Shown piece after piece: positions 1-11,095 of a stretch of 64,000 bases of DNA (position 1 is its first letter; every line of letters starts with the position of its first letter). The DNA is from Tulasnella sp. 424 (lineage: Eukaryota > Basidiomycota > Agaricomycetes > Cantharellales > Tulasnellaceae): the NCBI GenBank assembly GCA_019633425.1, contig WSUB01000160.1, positions 1 through 64,000 on the forward strand, read 5' to 3'. A program made the position numbers and the translations under genes. Below the pieces are notes generated by a model. It saw nothing but the letters and a program-made list of their open reading frames with translations. It had not been told where the DNA came from and searched no databases.

Positions 1-214
1 TGGGGGATGGCCCGGGGTCCCGCGCCCCGTCCCAGCCAGGCACCGCGGGACAGACCTGGCGGCTCTGGGCAACCGTACCGAGTAGGCGGTTTATCGCGAG
101 CAGTGGCAAGCACAAATCTCGCGCGACTCAATACCTTTGCAACAACCGACTCCCAATCTCTCTTGACCATTCTCCCTATCCTTTTGCCACCTCTCGACTT
201 GGAAGCCTGTCGAC

Positions 215-3179
215 ATGTCGAATCCTCCTTTGACAACACCCGTATCCGAACTCGACAACGTGACGGACGGCATTGACGCTTTGCAAGTGGAAGCCGTAGG
301 CGAGACCTCGTCCGGCACCAAGAAAACCAAAATGTCTGCCGTAAGTCCGATTAATGCATCGACGTCTTGCGAACGTTTTCTTTACTGCCCCGTCATTGCA
401 GCGAGCCCTCCTGGCTACCATATCATGGAGGAGGATATCAATAACCGAACTTAAATTTATTGGGGAGGGTTCACGGGATGGTGGTGCTTATAGCGATGTG
501 GTGGTGGCCACGCTCGTGAGGGGGGGCGGTAGTGGAGCAAAAGAAAGAAGAGTGGCCGTAAAAAAGCTGCGATTCGTGATAGATGGAGACATGACAGAGG
601 AAAAGTTCCTTCGCGTACGTACTCCTACCCGCCGCTGCCTCAAGATCTGACTCAGGCCCTGAAGGTATTTATCAACGAGCTGCGTGTATTGGACAAACTA
701 TTTAACCCCCATATCGTGACAATCCTCGGGTTTGTGGAGGACGTCGCGAATCGCATTGCTTGGTTGGTTTTCCCATGGGAGGAGAACGGCAACCTTCGGG
801 AGTTCCTTCGTTCCGGCGAGTGGGAGATCCCCGAACGCGTGTCGCTGGTGCGTCGCGAACACCCAGGAAATTGGATGCGGACCTTACCTTCACTGCGCAT
901 TAGATTCGGGATGTTGCAACCGGACTAGAATACCTTCACACGCGCCAACCTCCCATCTGCCACGGCGACCTCAAATCGGTCAGTCTCGTGACACGCCATT
1001 CCTTGGATACCTCCTTACATCGATCGTTGCCCAGTTAAATATCCTTGTCAATTCGGCAAATCGCGCTGTCATCACCGACTTCGGCTCGGCTCGCATTATT
1101 CGGCAGGCACAAGAAGCTAGCGCCACTCAAGCAACTCGACCAGCGGCTTCGACGAGCGATAAGGGTCCAGAAATCAACGTCCTTCCCCAATTAACCATTA
1201 CCACGTCCAATACCACGCTTACGTTAACAGGTCCGGCCTGTTCGCTTCGTTGGTCGGCACCGGAGATCTTGGACGGAGAATCGCTGGACCTGGCCACCGA
1301 CATCTGGGCGCTAGGTTGGGTCGCTTGGGAGGTGAACTTGCAAGTCCAATCTAAGGTGGCGATCATTTGACCCTTACTCTCCTGTCTTGTATCAGGCTAC
1401 CACCGATTGTTACCCTTTCGAGGAGTTCAGTGGAGAGTGGGACATCACTACGAAAATAGTGGAAGGCCGACTGCCAGCGACCCGTGACCATACTCTACTT
1501 TCCCAAATCTATGGTCTCTGCAATATGATGCAGAAATGTTGGAAATCTGAACCGAGAGAACGACCGTCTGTAATAGAATGCAGGCAAGCCCTTGGTTTCA
1601 TGGTAAGTGGGACACCACTCCGGTGAGACTCAGATAATGAGGTTCATTTGAAACAGCCATGCGCCATCCCAGCGGTGAAAATCGGGGAGGAATCCAAGAT
1701 TCGGTCCGCTGCCCTGTTACTACAAGTAGGGGAAATGCATCGTTTGCAAGATAGACACGAAGAAGCTTCAAAGGCGTATAATGAGGGCTTGACCATTGCT
1801 CGGTTGGCTGGCGACCAACTTACCGTAGGAAAGCTATTAGTCAGACTGGCAAGCAGTTACCGAGAGCGCTCAAAGTACGTCGAAGCAGAGGCTTCTTACA
1901 CAGAAGCGCTGGCCATTTTCGAGAGCATCGGGGATGACCTGGGCCGAGCGAACGCATTGCTTGGACTTGGACGCATCCGGCGAGTGCGGTCCAAGTACGT
2001 CGAAGCTGAGGCATCACTCACCCAAGCGCTGGCCATATTCGAGAGCATCGGGGGCGCCCTGGGCCGAGCTCACGCATTGTGTGGGCTCGGGCACGTCCAG
2101 CGAGAGCGGTCCAAGTACGTCGAAGCAGAGGCGTCGTACACCCAAGCGCTGGCCATCGTCGACCGCATCGGGGATGACCTGGGCCGAGCGAACACATTGT
2201 TTGGACTTGGGGACACCCAGCGAGAGCGGTCCAAGTACGTCGAAGCAGAGGCGTCGTACACCCAAGCGCACGCTATCTACGAGAGCTTCGGGAGTGACCT
2301 GGGCCGAGCGAACGCAGTGCGTGGGCTTGGGGACGTCCAGCTCCAGCGCTCCAAGTACGTCGAAGCAGAAGCGTCGTACACCCAAGCGCTGGCCATCTAC
2401 GAGAGCATTGGGGGTGACCTGGGCCGAGCGAACGCATTGCGTGGCCTTGGGCACGTCCAGCGAGGACGGTCCAAGTACGTCGAAGCAGAGGCGTCGTACA
2501 CCCAAGCGATGGCCATCTACGAAAGCATCGGGATGACCTCGGCCGAGCGGACGCATTGCGTGGCCTTGGGCACGTCCAGCGAGAGCGGTCCAAGTACGTC
2601 GAAGCAGAGGCGTCGTACACCCAAGCGCTGGCCATCTACGAGAGCTTGGGGCAAGACCTGGGCCGAGCGACCGCATTCCGAGGGCTTGGGGAGATCCAGC
2701 GAGAGCGGTCCAAGTACGTCGAAGCAGAGGCGTCGTACACCCAAGCGCTGGCCATCTTCGAGAGCATCGGGGATGACATGGGCCGAGCGGGCGCATTGGA
2801 TGGCCTTGGGGAACTCCAGCGGGAGCAGTCCAAGTACGTCGAAGCAGAGGCGTCGTACACTCAAGCGCTGGCTATCTACCAGAGCATTGGGTATGCCATG
2901 GGCCGAGTGAACTCCTCGTTGGGTCTCGGTCACATCCGGCTTAGCCAAGCCCAGTATGCCGAAGCAAGGACCTTGATTACGGATGCCTCGATTATTTCGG
3001 AAGAAATTGGCTATGGCTGGGGCCAGAGACGTTCGAAACAGCTTATGGAGGAAGTCGTTGAATCGGAGAAATTGTTAACCGAGCCACCATTTACTCCCGA
3101 TGGTGCGCTAACACGGCGCACTCCGAGGACATACCCACCGGACCGCTATCATTTAGATAACCAGTTTGTTGACTTGTGA
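215..3179 (+). CDS. TKL-like protein kinase fused to TPR array (KT1), frameshifted
   Basis: Seven deduced exons: 215-340, 402-614, 656-847, 904-978, 1035-1331, 1396-1602, 1657-3179; the first six are all phase 0. Residues about 55-370 form a protein kinase: β3 lysine in VAVKKL, αC-like NELRVLDKL, catalytic HGDLKSLNILV, DFGSAR and RWSAPE. The usual GxGxxG loop is degenerate (IGEGSRDGGAYSDV). HGD in place of HRD makes it a non-RD kinase. The last exon encodes about ten 40-residue TPRs of kinesin-light-chain type (consensus RSKYVEAEASYTQALAIYES). After the sixth near-identical unit one G is missing near 2530-2533, so the TPR frame moves from frame 1 to frame 3. Read literally the protein would stop at 2910 (about 787 aa) and lose the last TPRs; the open frame otherwise continues to 3179. 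Real mutation and assembly error in near-identical repeats are both possible. The role is unknown; signalling after ligand binding by the TPRs is inference. Confidence 0.82.
1861..2939 (+). repeat. 120-bp tandem TPR-coding repeat of KT1
   Basis: Units begin at 1861, 1981, 2101, 2221, 2341, 2461, 2580, 2700 and 2820, and a divergent unit starts at 2940. All spacings are 120 nt except 2461 to 2580, which is 119 nt. Many blocks such as CCAAGTACGTCGAAGC recur unchanged from unit to unit. The repeat gives long spurious open frames on the minus strand. Confidence 0.95.
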
Positions 3180-4266
3180 CCCCAGCCCCACTATCTCGCA
3201 TTTCTCCTTACAATCATCATATTTTGCAGCTGCTTTCCCTTAGTTAACTTGACAGTGGCTTCGGTGATTTGCCTATGATCATCTGTATGTTGCTCACCCA
3301 TGTACTCTCGAGAACTTGAATAAAGAGCTTCTCGCGACTCGCAAGCCAGCCAGATGAAGGTACTAAACACGCGACCTCGTTCTTTCACCTTGCGCGCTGG
3401 TGTCACTCAGCGGTGCAACGAACCGAACTGGCCGAAAGAATAACCACGAAATCGAATCCTCGTTACGCTAAATACCCAATTACTCAAAGGTATGTGGACT
3501 GTCAATGTCTCGTGGGCGGAAATGCGGTAGGCTAACTGCTTGGTGGAAATATAGTGCAACAAGGTCGCAAAGACGACGGTAAAATAAGAATTGGCAGGAT
3601 CCGAATGGCTCAACGACTTCGCATTTGATCTCGCACCACTCCAGAGGCGTTGCCAAACTACAATAAAAGTGAACCGGCCGCAGGTTTAGGCTCACGTAAG
3701 TCTCCAGAAGATTAGTGAGACAAGTCGCAGAACACAAACGAGGACGCCGGGCCACGATGGTGTAAAGGATTCAACCACGCGACGTACTCATGACCAATTA
3801 CCAAAAGCCTCATTTCGTGTTTCGGGCTAAATACTTAGGTATTTACAACTATCGAGCAAGCGAAGTATCCTACAAAGTACCAGAACTTGAAAAAAAGCCA
3901 AGATCGGGTAAGGTATGATAGATAATACGCCCGAAAATTGGAATTTGAACGTTTGCAAGTTGTCAACCGTGAAAGGTATACAGGAGCGAAGCAGGTTTAA
4001 ATAAAACTGGAAGCGGAGGTATATCACAACAGTCCGCACTAACACGGAAATCAAGTGCTAGGCCCAAATAGGTTTATAGAGGGGAGGTATTAGAGGGGGA
4101 GGAAGAGAGGGAAAAAAGAAATAGGTGCATGGAAGAACGAATCGAGGAATAATAGGACGGACGATGAGTTGAAAATACATACTTGCGCTGAAAAGCCCAA
4201 AGAAGAGAAGCAAAATAATTAAATAGCTTGAGGTGTGGACTGAGTACGTCTTGGGTGCTTTCAAAT
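3180..4266. other. Intergenic, no gene seen
   Basis: About 1.1 kb between the KT1 stop and the stop of the minus-strand gene. It has only short open frames without recognisable motifs or a convincing splice structure. The two flanking genes converge here, so both 3' untranslated regions should lie in this stretch. Confidence 0.6.
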
Positions 4267-5966
4267 TTACGCTCCAACAGCCGAACTGTTGCTCGGCGCG
4301 ACGTCTCTGTCCCTCGCTTGCTGTTCCTTGATCGCAGCTTCCAACCTCTCCTCCAAGCCGCTTCCCATTCCCTCTCGCTCCCACTCTCCTCCACCCTTGG
4401 GTCCGACGTCATGCGTGTGCTGCAAGCTTCCCTGCCCGTTCGCACTCACACTCGCCGAACTCGCACCAGCGGCAGCAGCGGAGGACAACAAAACGCCACC
4501 GAGGTTCTCGTCTTCAAACACGCTCGTGCGGGCTCCAAACACGTCAGAGACTGGGGAGCGATTGAGCGTCGACTGGCGAGAGTTGGTGCGCGTGCGGCGG
4601 GGCGAGCGAAGGGTGACGTCGACTTGGTGAGGGGGCTCAGCTGAGCCCGAAGTGACGCTGCTCAAGGGGAACGAGGACATGGGAGTGGAGTTGAGGAGGT
4701 CGTTGTACGAGATGAAAGAGAGGCGTTTGCTTGCTGTGTTGCTGGCATTTGACGCGGAGGCGTTAGGAGATGGTGGGCGAGGGTGAGCTATGCGGGGAAA
4801 AGAGAAAAAAGGGTCAAGTTAGATCGGAGTCCGAAAGGGAGAAAAAAAGTGCGGGGTAGGGAGAGAAAGGGTTTTTTCTTTCAGTTCGACTCACCAGATC
4901 CGCTGAACGCGATGGGTTCGACGTCGGGTGGGACAGGGACGGGGGAGTCCGCTGATGTAGCTACCAATGGAGACAAGCTGAGCTCCTCGAGTGACATGGC
5001 GATTGAGGTCGGACGACTGGTCGAGCGGCTCGGGCCTCCCGAACGAGCGATGGGGATCCCCGTAGCAGCCCCAACGGGAAGAGGAGGGGTGACGATCAAA
5101 GGAGATGCTGTAGCGGATTGAGGCGATGTGCTGCCAGAGTTGGAAGGCTTCGTTCCAGTAGGTGAAGCAAAGCCAAAGGTGTTTGCGTTAGGAGTGGGAG
5201 GGACCACGCCGATGACGGCGGCAGCACTGGTTGGCGGTACGGCTGTGGCGATAGCGAGTCCATTGTCCCCATCCGCACTCCCGCCGGTGTTGATCCTCTT
5301 CGGTACAGCGGGTCGCGCGGCTCTGTTAGCAGCCGAGGGGGAGGGCTGTTGTTGACCAGCAGAGGCGATGGGGGGTAAACCGGGGAGAGGGAGTAAATGC
5401 GGACTTGGACTGCGACTCGCGCTGAGCCTGATGCTCCCCGCAGTCGATGCGGTCCAATTCTGAGGGGATAGAGGGGCTGGTGCGATCACGCTGATATCGT
5501 CCATGCTCATTCCCTTTCTGATCTCTTTGCCTCCAGATCCGGTGGGGCCGCCTCCTGTTGAGTGTGGCGCGCTCAAACTGGCCGAGTCGACCTCGCCCAA
5601 AGCGGTCACAGCCGCGCTCAGGACACTCGGTACAGAGTTCTCGAGGGGTTCGTGTGCGACGGCTCGAGCGGTGTGATGAGGATCTTTGTGCAGGACGTGG
5701 AGAGAGTTTGCGGTTGCGGTCAGAGGCTGCTCGATGTCCCTCTCGAAGATGGCTGAGCTGCTGGAGTGGATGGAGGTGGGTGAGGACGGCATGCTACCAC
5801 TCGCTGAAGGAGAACGAGCTCCCGCTGGAGGCGCAAAGTTGAGAGGAGAGAGAGTATGCATGGACGGAGCTGGGATGCTAGCCTTGGTGGTAGATGGCTC
5901 GCGGACGTGGATGGAAGGGCTCTTTGGTGGGCTGGTTCCCGTGGTGGTGTTGGGTGATGAAGCCAT
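4267..5966 (-). CDS. Ser/Pro-rich hypothetical protein
   Basis: Two exons on the minus strand, 4895-5966 and 4267-4787, with a 107-bp intron (donor GTGAGT, acceptor CATAG, phase 1), give about 530 aa. The ATG at 5966 was chosen for its strong context (ATGGC). The frame stays open up to 6149, so a longer N-terminus is possible. The protein is dominated by Ser, Pro, Thr and Ala with no globular domain that I recognise. The start of the second exon carries a compact motif, KRLSFISYNDLLNSTP, that stands out from the low-complexity background and may be a conserved docking or phosphorylation site. The C-terminal part contains a short acidic/basic helix-like stretch (LEERLEAAIKEQQARDRD). I do not know the family; a regulatory, intrinsically disordered protein is the most that can be inferred. 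Confidence 0.7.
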
Positions 5967-7527
5967 CGATGGGAGAGGTATTAGTAGAGGTTGAGTATAT
6001 ATGTAGTTGAGAGCGATGTTGGTGTTGGTGTTGGGTGTTGGGTTTGAACAGGACGTGGCAGGGGAAGAGGTGAAGGTGAAGCTGTGAGATGATGACGGAG
6101 GAATAGGGTCAAACGCAACTCTCCCACTTTGGCCTGTCACGTCTCTCACTTATATACTTCCCCCCCAACCTCGCTTTCGCATCGCATGGTGTCTTTTTGT
6201 TTCCTCCCGGTGATCTCCTATATCTTTTCATTCAACCCCCTTTCAACGTTAAGCGACCGCCTCTTTTTGTCTTGATGTCCGGCAATGAAAGGCGCCCGGA
6301 GCTTTGATTACTGCGGCAACCATGACCACAACAGGCGGTCGTTGACCGGATATGTCAAGACTCGGTATCAATTTCACATATATGCAATGTGACATGGACA
6401 CAGACACCGCCGGCAAGATACGCGTCGACCGTCGACCGTCGTAAAATAGAGCGGGGCTACCATTCTCGTCGCTGTGCCTTGGCACCGGTGGCTGTGTCGT
6501 GTCAGAGGGACGCGACGTGTCTCGAGGTCTCATGTCTGTGACGACACCCCGAATACACCGAAACCGTCATGTGGTCCGGCCATCGCCAAACCCGCATAAT
6601 ACCCTTGTTGATACGCAAGAGACAGCCTCACTGGGTTTGGTGATTCTCCGTCCGCGGCTTGCGGCCACGGGGGAGGGGGGGGTGGCAAGGTATCCGGACT
6701 CGATGTCACCGAAACTCTTGGCAGCCAAATGCGAAAGATCAGCACACTTACTTCGCATTAGTAAGAGTAGCTGGTGGGGTCACTGGCCTCATGTGGTGGG
6801 GGGTTGGGATAGGTCGATGACGTCACCACGCTTCGGTCTTCGGGGTTAATCTAGCCGAAGACCCTTCCGCAACTCACTGAACCATCAGCGGACCAACCCC
6901 CGTTTCCTCCTCCTTTCTTCGCAAGTAATTGTTCTCATTTTCTAAACCTTGTTTCTACTATATGGGTACGGCCACGCCTTCGTGCGGGGATCCCAGAACC
7001 AGTTCTTTACGACCTGCTGAAAGTGGTTACGATTCCCGATACATATGCAAACAATTCGTTGATCATATATGCATACATCAACCTTATAATTATCTTGTTT
7101 GTTTCCCATCGCCACTCGCCCAAGTCGTCACTCCGCTTCAAGAAATCACTCAACTTGCACTACGAGAACACAACCCTTCGTGTTTGCTGCGGACGGCCTA
7201 GGTCTACCGATGCAGGAAGGTGGTCGCAGTGAATGGAGGGTCTAATGCTTCGAGTGCAACATTTCTGCTGGGATTCGGTGTTGAAAACACGTTGTAGAAG
7301 TGCGACGACGGCAAGCAGTTAGGCAAAAGGTAGTCGTGGCCGATTGGGCATATGGGTGGTCGAGGTACGTTGCGCTCTTGACTTGAAAGCGGTGGAAGAA
7401 ACCGCTGACTTTTGGTCTAATCGTCAACTTATCCCCTCTCGTCTCTGTTCACCACAGATCCTTACCCCATAATTGTTTCATACTCTGTTCTCCCTGACCG
7501 ATTACAACCGTTACAACTTAACTCGAC
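5967..7527. other. Intergenic, promoter side of two genes
   Basis: About 1.6 kb between the start of the minus-strand Ser/Pro-rich gene and the kinase relic. Position 6150-6240 is pyrimidine rich, as is common upstream of fungal start codons. The short open frames do not splice into anything recognisable. Confidence 0.5.
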
Positions 7528-8210
7528 ATGGCGGACAGCCTGCAACGTCAGCCTACAGGAACTCAAACCCAACCCAAGGCTGTAAGTCCTCCCCATACGC
7601 GATGACGGAAGTAAGCACTGACGTAGAGCTTTAAGCGGGAGATTCAAATGTCCTGGCACCGAATCGACCCCACTACAATCAAAATGAAGTCCCGACATGG
7701 ATCCCTGAAAGGTTCCTGAAAGCCCCCCTTGAAGGAAATCAGCAATAAAGATGTTCGAATGGAATATTGAGGATGCTGAAGCATCGGCCAAGTTTTTTCA
7801 TATATCGTCGTCTTCATACGTTTCCTTCGCTGTTCTAATTGCCGGGCGCTACAACCAGTCTTTCGCCAACGAGCTCAGAATAATGGCAACCCTTTCTCAC
7901 CCAAACGTTGTCGAATTCGTCGGTTTTGTTGATGACATGGAGAAGGACGACGCCTGGATTGTTTTACCCTGGGAAGCGAACGGAAACGTTCGAGGGTTTC
8001 TGGCGTCCCGGGTCCGGCGAGTGGGACATTCCCGAACGTTTATCCTTGGTGACCGTGCGTCGTGCGTGCCATGACTCTTGGGTGATATGAAGGAACCATC
8101 GACGTAGATAGAAGATGTAGTCAATGGCGTGGAGTACTCACATACGAGGCAACCTCCGAGCTTCCACGGCGAACCCAAGACGATGCGTCCGCGTTCGAGA
8201 CGCCGTGCAG
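7528..8210 (+). pseudogene. Kinase-TPR family relic (N-lobe remnant)
   Basis: This is a decayed member of the same family as KT1-3. A first exon like theirs starts at 7528 (MADSLQRQPTG...) and ends at a GTAAGT at 7582. It is followed by a WHRIDPTTIK stretch matching the pre-kinase segment of KT3 (WRIDLSSIEF). At 7860-8000 the frame encodes FANELRIMATLSHPNVVEF and WIVLPWEANGNVRGFL, the αC-to-hinge region. It then shifts frame (GSGEWDIPERLSLVT continues in another frame). At about 8110-8190 a remnant reads IEDVVNGVEYSHTRQPP and then FHGEPK where HGDLK is expected. The ATP-binding β1-β3 segment, the DFG and C-lobe exons and the whole TPR exon are missing. It cannot encode a working kinase. Confidence 0.75.
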
Positions 8211-9120
8211 TCAAACGAACCCAGATGTCGGTCGGGGCTCAGTCGAGTTCGGTTTATCATGAATTCTCCATCTCATCCTCTTCTTGATCGTTTCCTCTGC
8301 TAGTTTTTCTTACCTCACGAGAGTAGACCCTGAGACGTTAAAGTCATGGTATGGAGGCAGTGGCCCCTTCCAGCCCCTCATGTGTCGAGTATCACATAGT
8401 AGTGGAGCAACGTTCCTCTAGAGGAATGAAGAGTTACTTTAACGCTACATCCACATTCCAGAGACTCCCATAGTCCCTTTCACTCAGGAAGTAGGTTTGT
8501 ATCATGCTGCTTACCCAGAAGCATACGAAAAGAACTTGGATATTAGATTGTAGAAACGAGTCATGCGTTATTATGCTCCAAATACGGTGTCCAATATAGT
8601 TGCTTACCGTTTATGCATTAGACGTTATTCATTCAAAAGGTCGATTAAATTAAGGGGAAGGTGGTCAACCACGCTTATCCAGAATCTAGTCGATTTGGCG
8701 TCACCTCTTGGTCGAGTTCATTAAGTTGTTTGTGAGATGTAGTTTGTTACGAGTATTGATCATGAATTGTGAAAGGTGATTCATTTTACGTGCGTTCCCC
8801 AATAGTTTTCCTTCACGCACACCACTGTAAGCCGAGAGTCCCGCCCTAAATTTTGGAGCATTGACATCGCTGTATCTCACTCAGATTTCGGGCATCGCAT
8901 AGTTTCTTATATCTTAATGGCTATCACACTGTTATCGCATGATCTCAAGGGAAGTCGAAATCGCCGTGCCTAAGACGCCGTGATGCCTCGTGACTCACGA
9001 GCACTAACCACCCCCCAACCCCAGTTGCAAGGCTGGCTTCAATATCCTCAATCTTCCTCGTGTCACGACACCCCCTGTCACTACAAAAAACTGTATTTCA
9101 GTCCACACGCTCAGCACTCA
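8211..9120. other. Intergenic, no gene seen
   Basis: About 900 bp after the kinase relic with stop codons in all frames at short intervals. No TPR-like sequence remains, so the 3' half of the relic is absent rather than merely frameshifted. Confidence 0.6.
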
Positions 9121-10390
9121 ATGTCATCCCCCGGGCAACCGGAGAAAGGTAAGAGTTGATAGCAATGGTCTTGGGAGGAGAGATGTCTTTGGAAAACTCA
9201 CCGACCATCTGCGATTACTAGTAAACGAGTTCAGAGGGAAAGATGGGGCCGAATGCGAAAGCTTCATTAAGAGTATCCGCGAAACCGCTTGGAAAGAGGG
9301 GAAGCTTCAAGATGCTCTCTGGATGGCGAACTTTGCATCTCTTCATTTCTCGGGAAAGGCTCTTAAATGGCACTCCACTCTCTCTCTAGACGTTCGGCAA
9401 GATTGGTTCAAGCAGGAGATGGCTCTTTTGGAACGCTGGCCGCCTCCGGCTGACGAGAGCGATGACGAAGAAGCGGAGTGAATGCGCTTTTTGCTCAGAT
9501 CTGCGTCAATCGTTATCTCTGACTCCCAAGGTCCCGCCTTCACTTTCTTTTAGAGCCGCAATCGTTCCCACTCCAGCCGCAGCTTCGCTCCTACCAACGC
9601 AAGCAGGGAAGTCGTCAGACATTGGTATCATGCAGTTCGTCCCAATATCGAGGGATGAAAACTCCGTGTATATCGCCGCGCCGGATTCCAACGGGGCATG
9701 TGAACTTACAACAGAAGTTGGGCAAGCTCTCCGCTTGCGATGGGATCGGTCTGTCGATTCGAGATCTCGCATCCTCGAATGGGTTGTAAGTTGAGACGCC
9801 CTATTTCTAACCCGCCGGCTACGCGAATGCATACTAACTAGCTTCTTCTCTTACGTCTGGAAGGGCTCGGGAAATAAGTGGCTGGCGATCCATTGGTCAC
9901 CCAAGAAACCTAATTTTGCGAAGGGCTCGACGATGTAAGCCGACTCAACTATGTGTGTGAGGGTCCTTCGTGCTGAAGATGAAATCTGGTTGTCAGGTGG
10001 GCGCGACTGACCATAGTCGATCCCGACACTTTCACCCCCGCCACATTGGGAACGGCGTTTATGCCTCCGACACTAGGACCCTTCCGAGTCAAAGTTTGGA
10101 GGGTCTCCTCAGAAGGACAACTCACCCCGGTATGGACGGATGGTGTCAAGGGTACGTGGGTGCCTTGCGGTTCCCAAGCCCCGGATTGACAAATCTTTGA
10201 CCATTAATCAGAAATCCAGCTCGAGGTATTTAGGTCCGAACCTTACGTGTATTTCACCGTGGATCCCGACGAGTATCAGAAAGAGAATCCGATGGAGAGA
10301 CGAGGCGTAAGTTTGCAAACTGTACACGAACAGCCCACAGGTGTTGATTGCTTTTTCATGCAGCGCTTAGTATTTCAACCAATTGAGTAG
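9121..10390 (+). CDS. Gag-like/Rhizoctonia-type repetitive family protein
   Basis: Six deduced exons: 9121-9148, 9222-9477, 9554-9785, 9864-9934, 9997-10151 and 10212-10390, about 306 aa. The first part (FIKSIRETAWKEGK, LHFSGKALKWHSTL, DVRQDWFKQEMALLERWP) looks like the capsid-type helix region of retroelement Gag proteins, in which a short segment lies before an acidic tail (ESDDEEAE). The second part (LRLRWDRSVDSRSRILEWV, NKWLAIHWSP, WARLTIVDPDTFTP) is β-rich and of unknown function. No zinc knuckle, protease or reverse transcriptase follows, so this is not a complete retrotransposon. A degenerate second copy lies directly downstream. The last exon may instead splice at GTAAGT near 10310. 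I infer a domesticated or orphan gag-like gene; recognition of the family rests on motif memory, not a search. Confidence 0.55.
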
Positions 10391-11095
10391 TTTAGACCTA
10401 ACCTTTGATTTGATTATATGAACCCGGGGACTTGACCTTACATGTATAATCTAGTCTAATACTATGCGTCACTCCGTTTTCAAGAAATGTGATTCCTTGG
10501 ATCCCCAGGCCTGCATATCGAAACTTAGTTCTTATCAAGTTCAGGGGATGAAAAAACCAAGTACATTGCCGAAACGCACATCACCGGACAGTGTAGACTT
10601 ACGACAGCAGTTAGTGGAGCTCTCCGCTTGCGATGGAATCGGTCTGTCGATCTGAGATCCCGCGTTCTCGAGTGGGTTGTAGGTCGAAACGTTCTAGGTT
10701 CGGCTCTGCGATTGCATGCCAGTTAGCATCCTCTTGCTTCTGGAAGGGCTCGGGATGCAAGATGCTGGCAATCCATTCGGTGAAGGTGAACTTAGTTTCG
10801 AGCGAGGCTCGCTCATGCAAGTCGGGTGTGAGCTATGGGTAAAGTCAAGTGGTGCTGAAGATTAGATCTGGTAACGTTGTTACATAGGTGGGCTCGACTG
10901 ACCGTCGTTGATCCTACAACGTTGACTCCAGTATCGTCGAGAATTTCATCCTTTAGAAACTTCCGAATCGATTTTCGGATTATTTTCTTATGGGGAAAAA
11001 CTATGGTGGTGTGGAACGATGGCGGCAAGGATACCGGTACGACGTTGCGCTGCCTTTCTCAAGTTCTGGACTGACTAATTTTTTATTGTCAACTA

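Noticed and set aside
2461..2600. Programmed ribosomal frameshift in KT1
   Set aside because: The repeat template shows a plain one-base loss in a G-run, and the other units with the full G-run do not shift; there is no slippery heptamer with a downstream structure.
2014..2796. Long minus-strand open frame of 260 codons inside KT1
   Set aside because: It is the antisense of a 120-bp coding repeat; a length divisible by three keeps any stop-free frame open across all units.
215..3179. NLR-type (NACHT or NB-ARC) immune receptor
   Set aside because: The domain before the TPRs has kinase motifs (VAVKK, HGDLK, DFG, APE) and no Walker A/Walker B pair.
9121..10390. Complete LTR retrotransposon around the gag-like gene
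   Set aside because: No protease, reverse transcriptase, integrase or paired long terminal repeats are visible within several kilobases.
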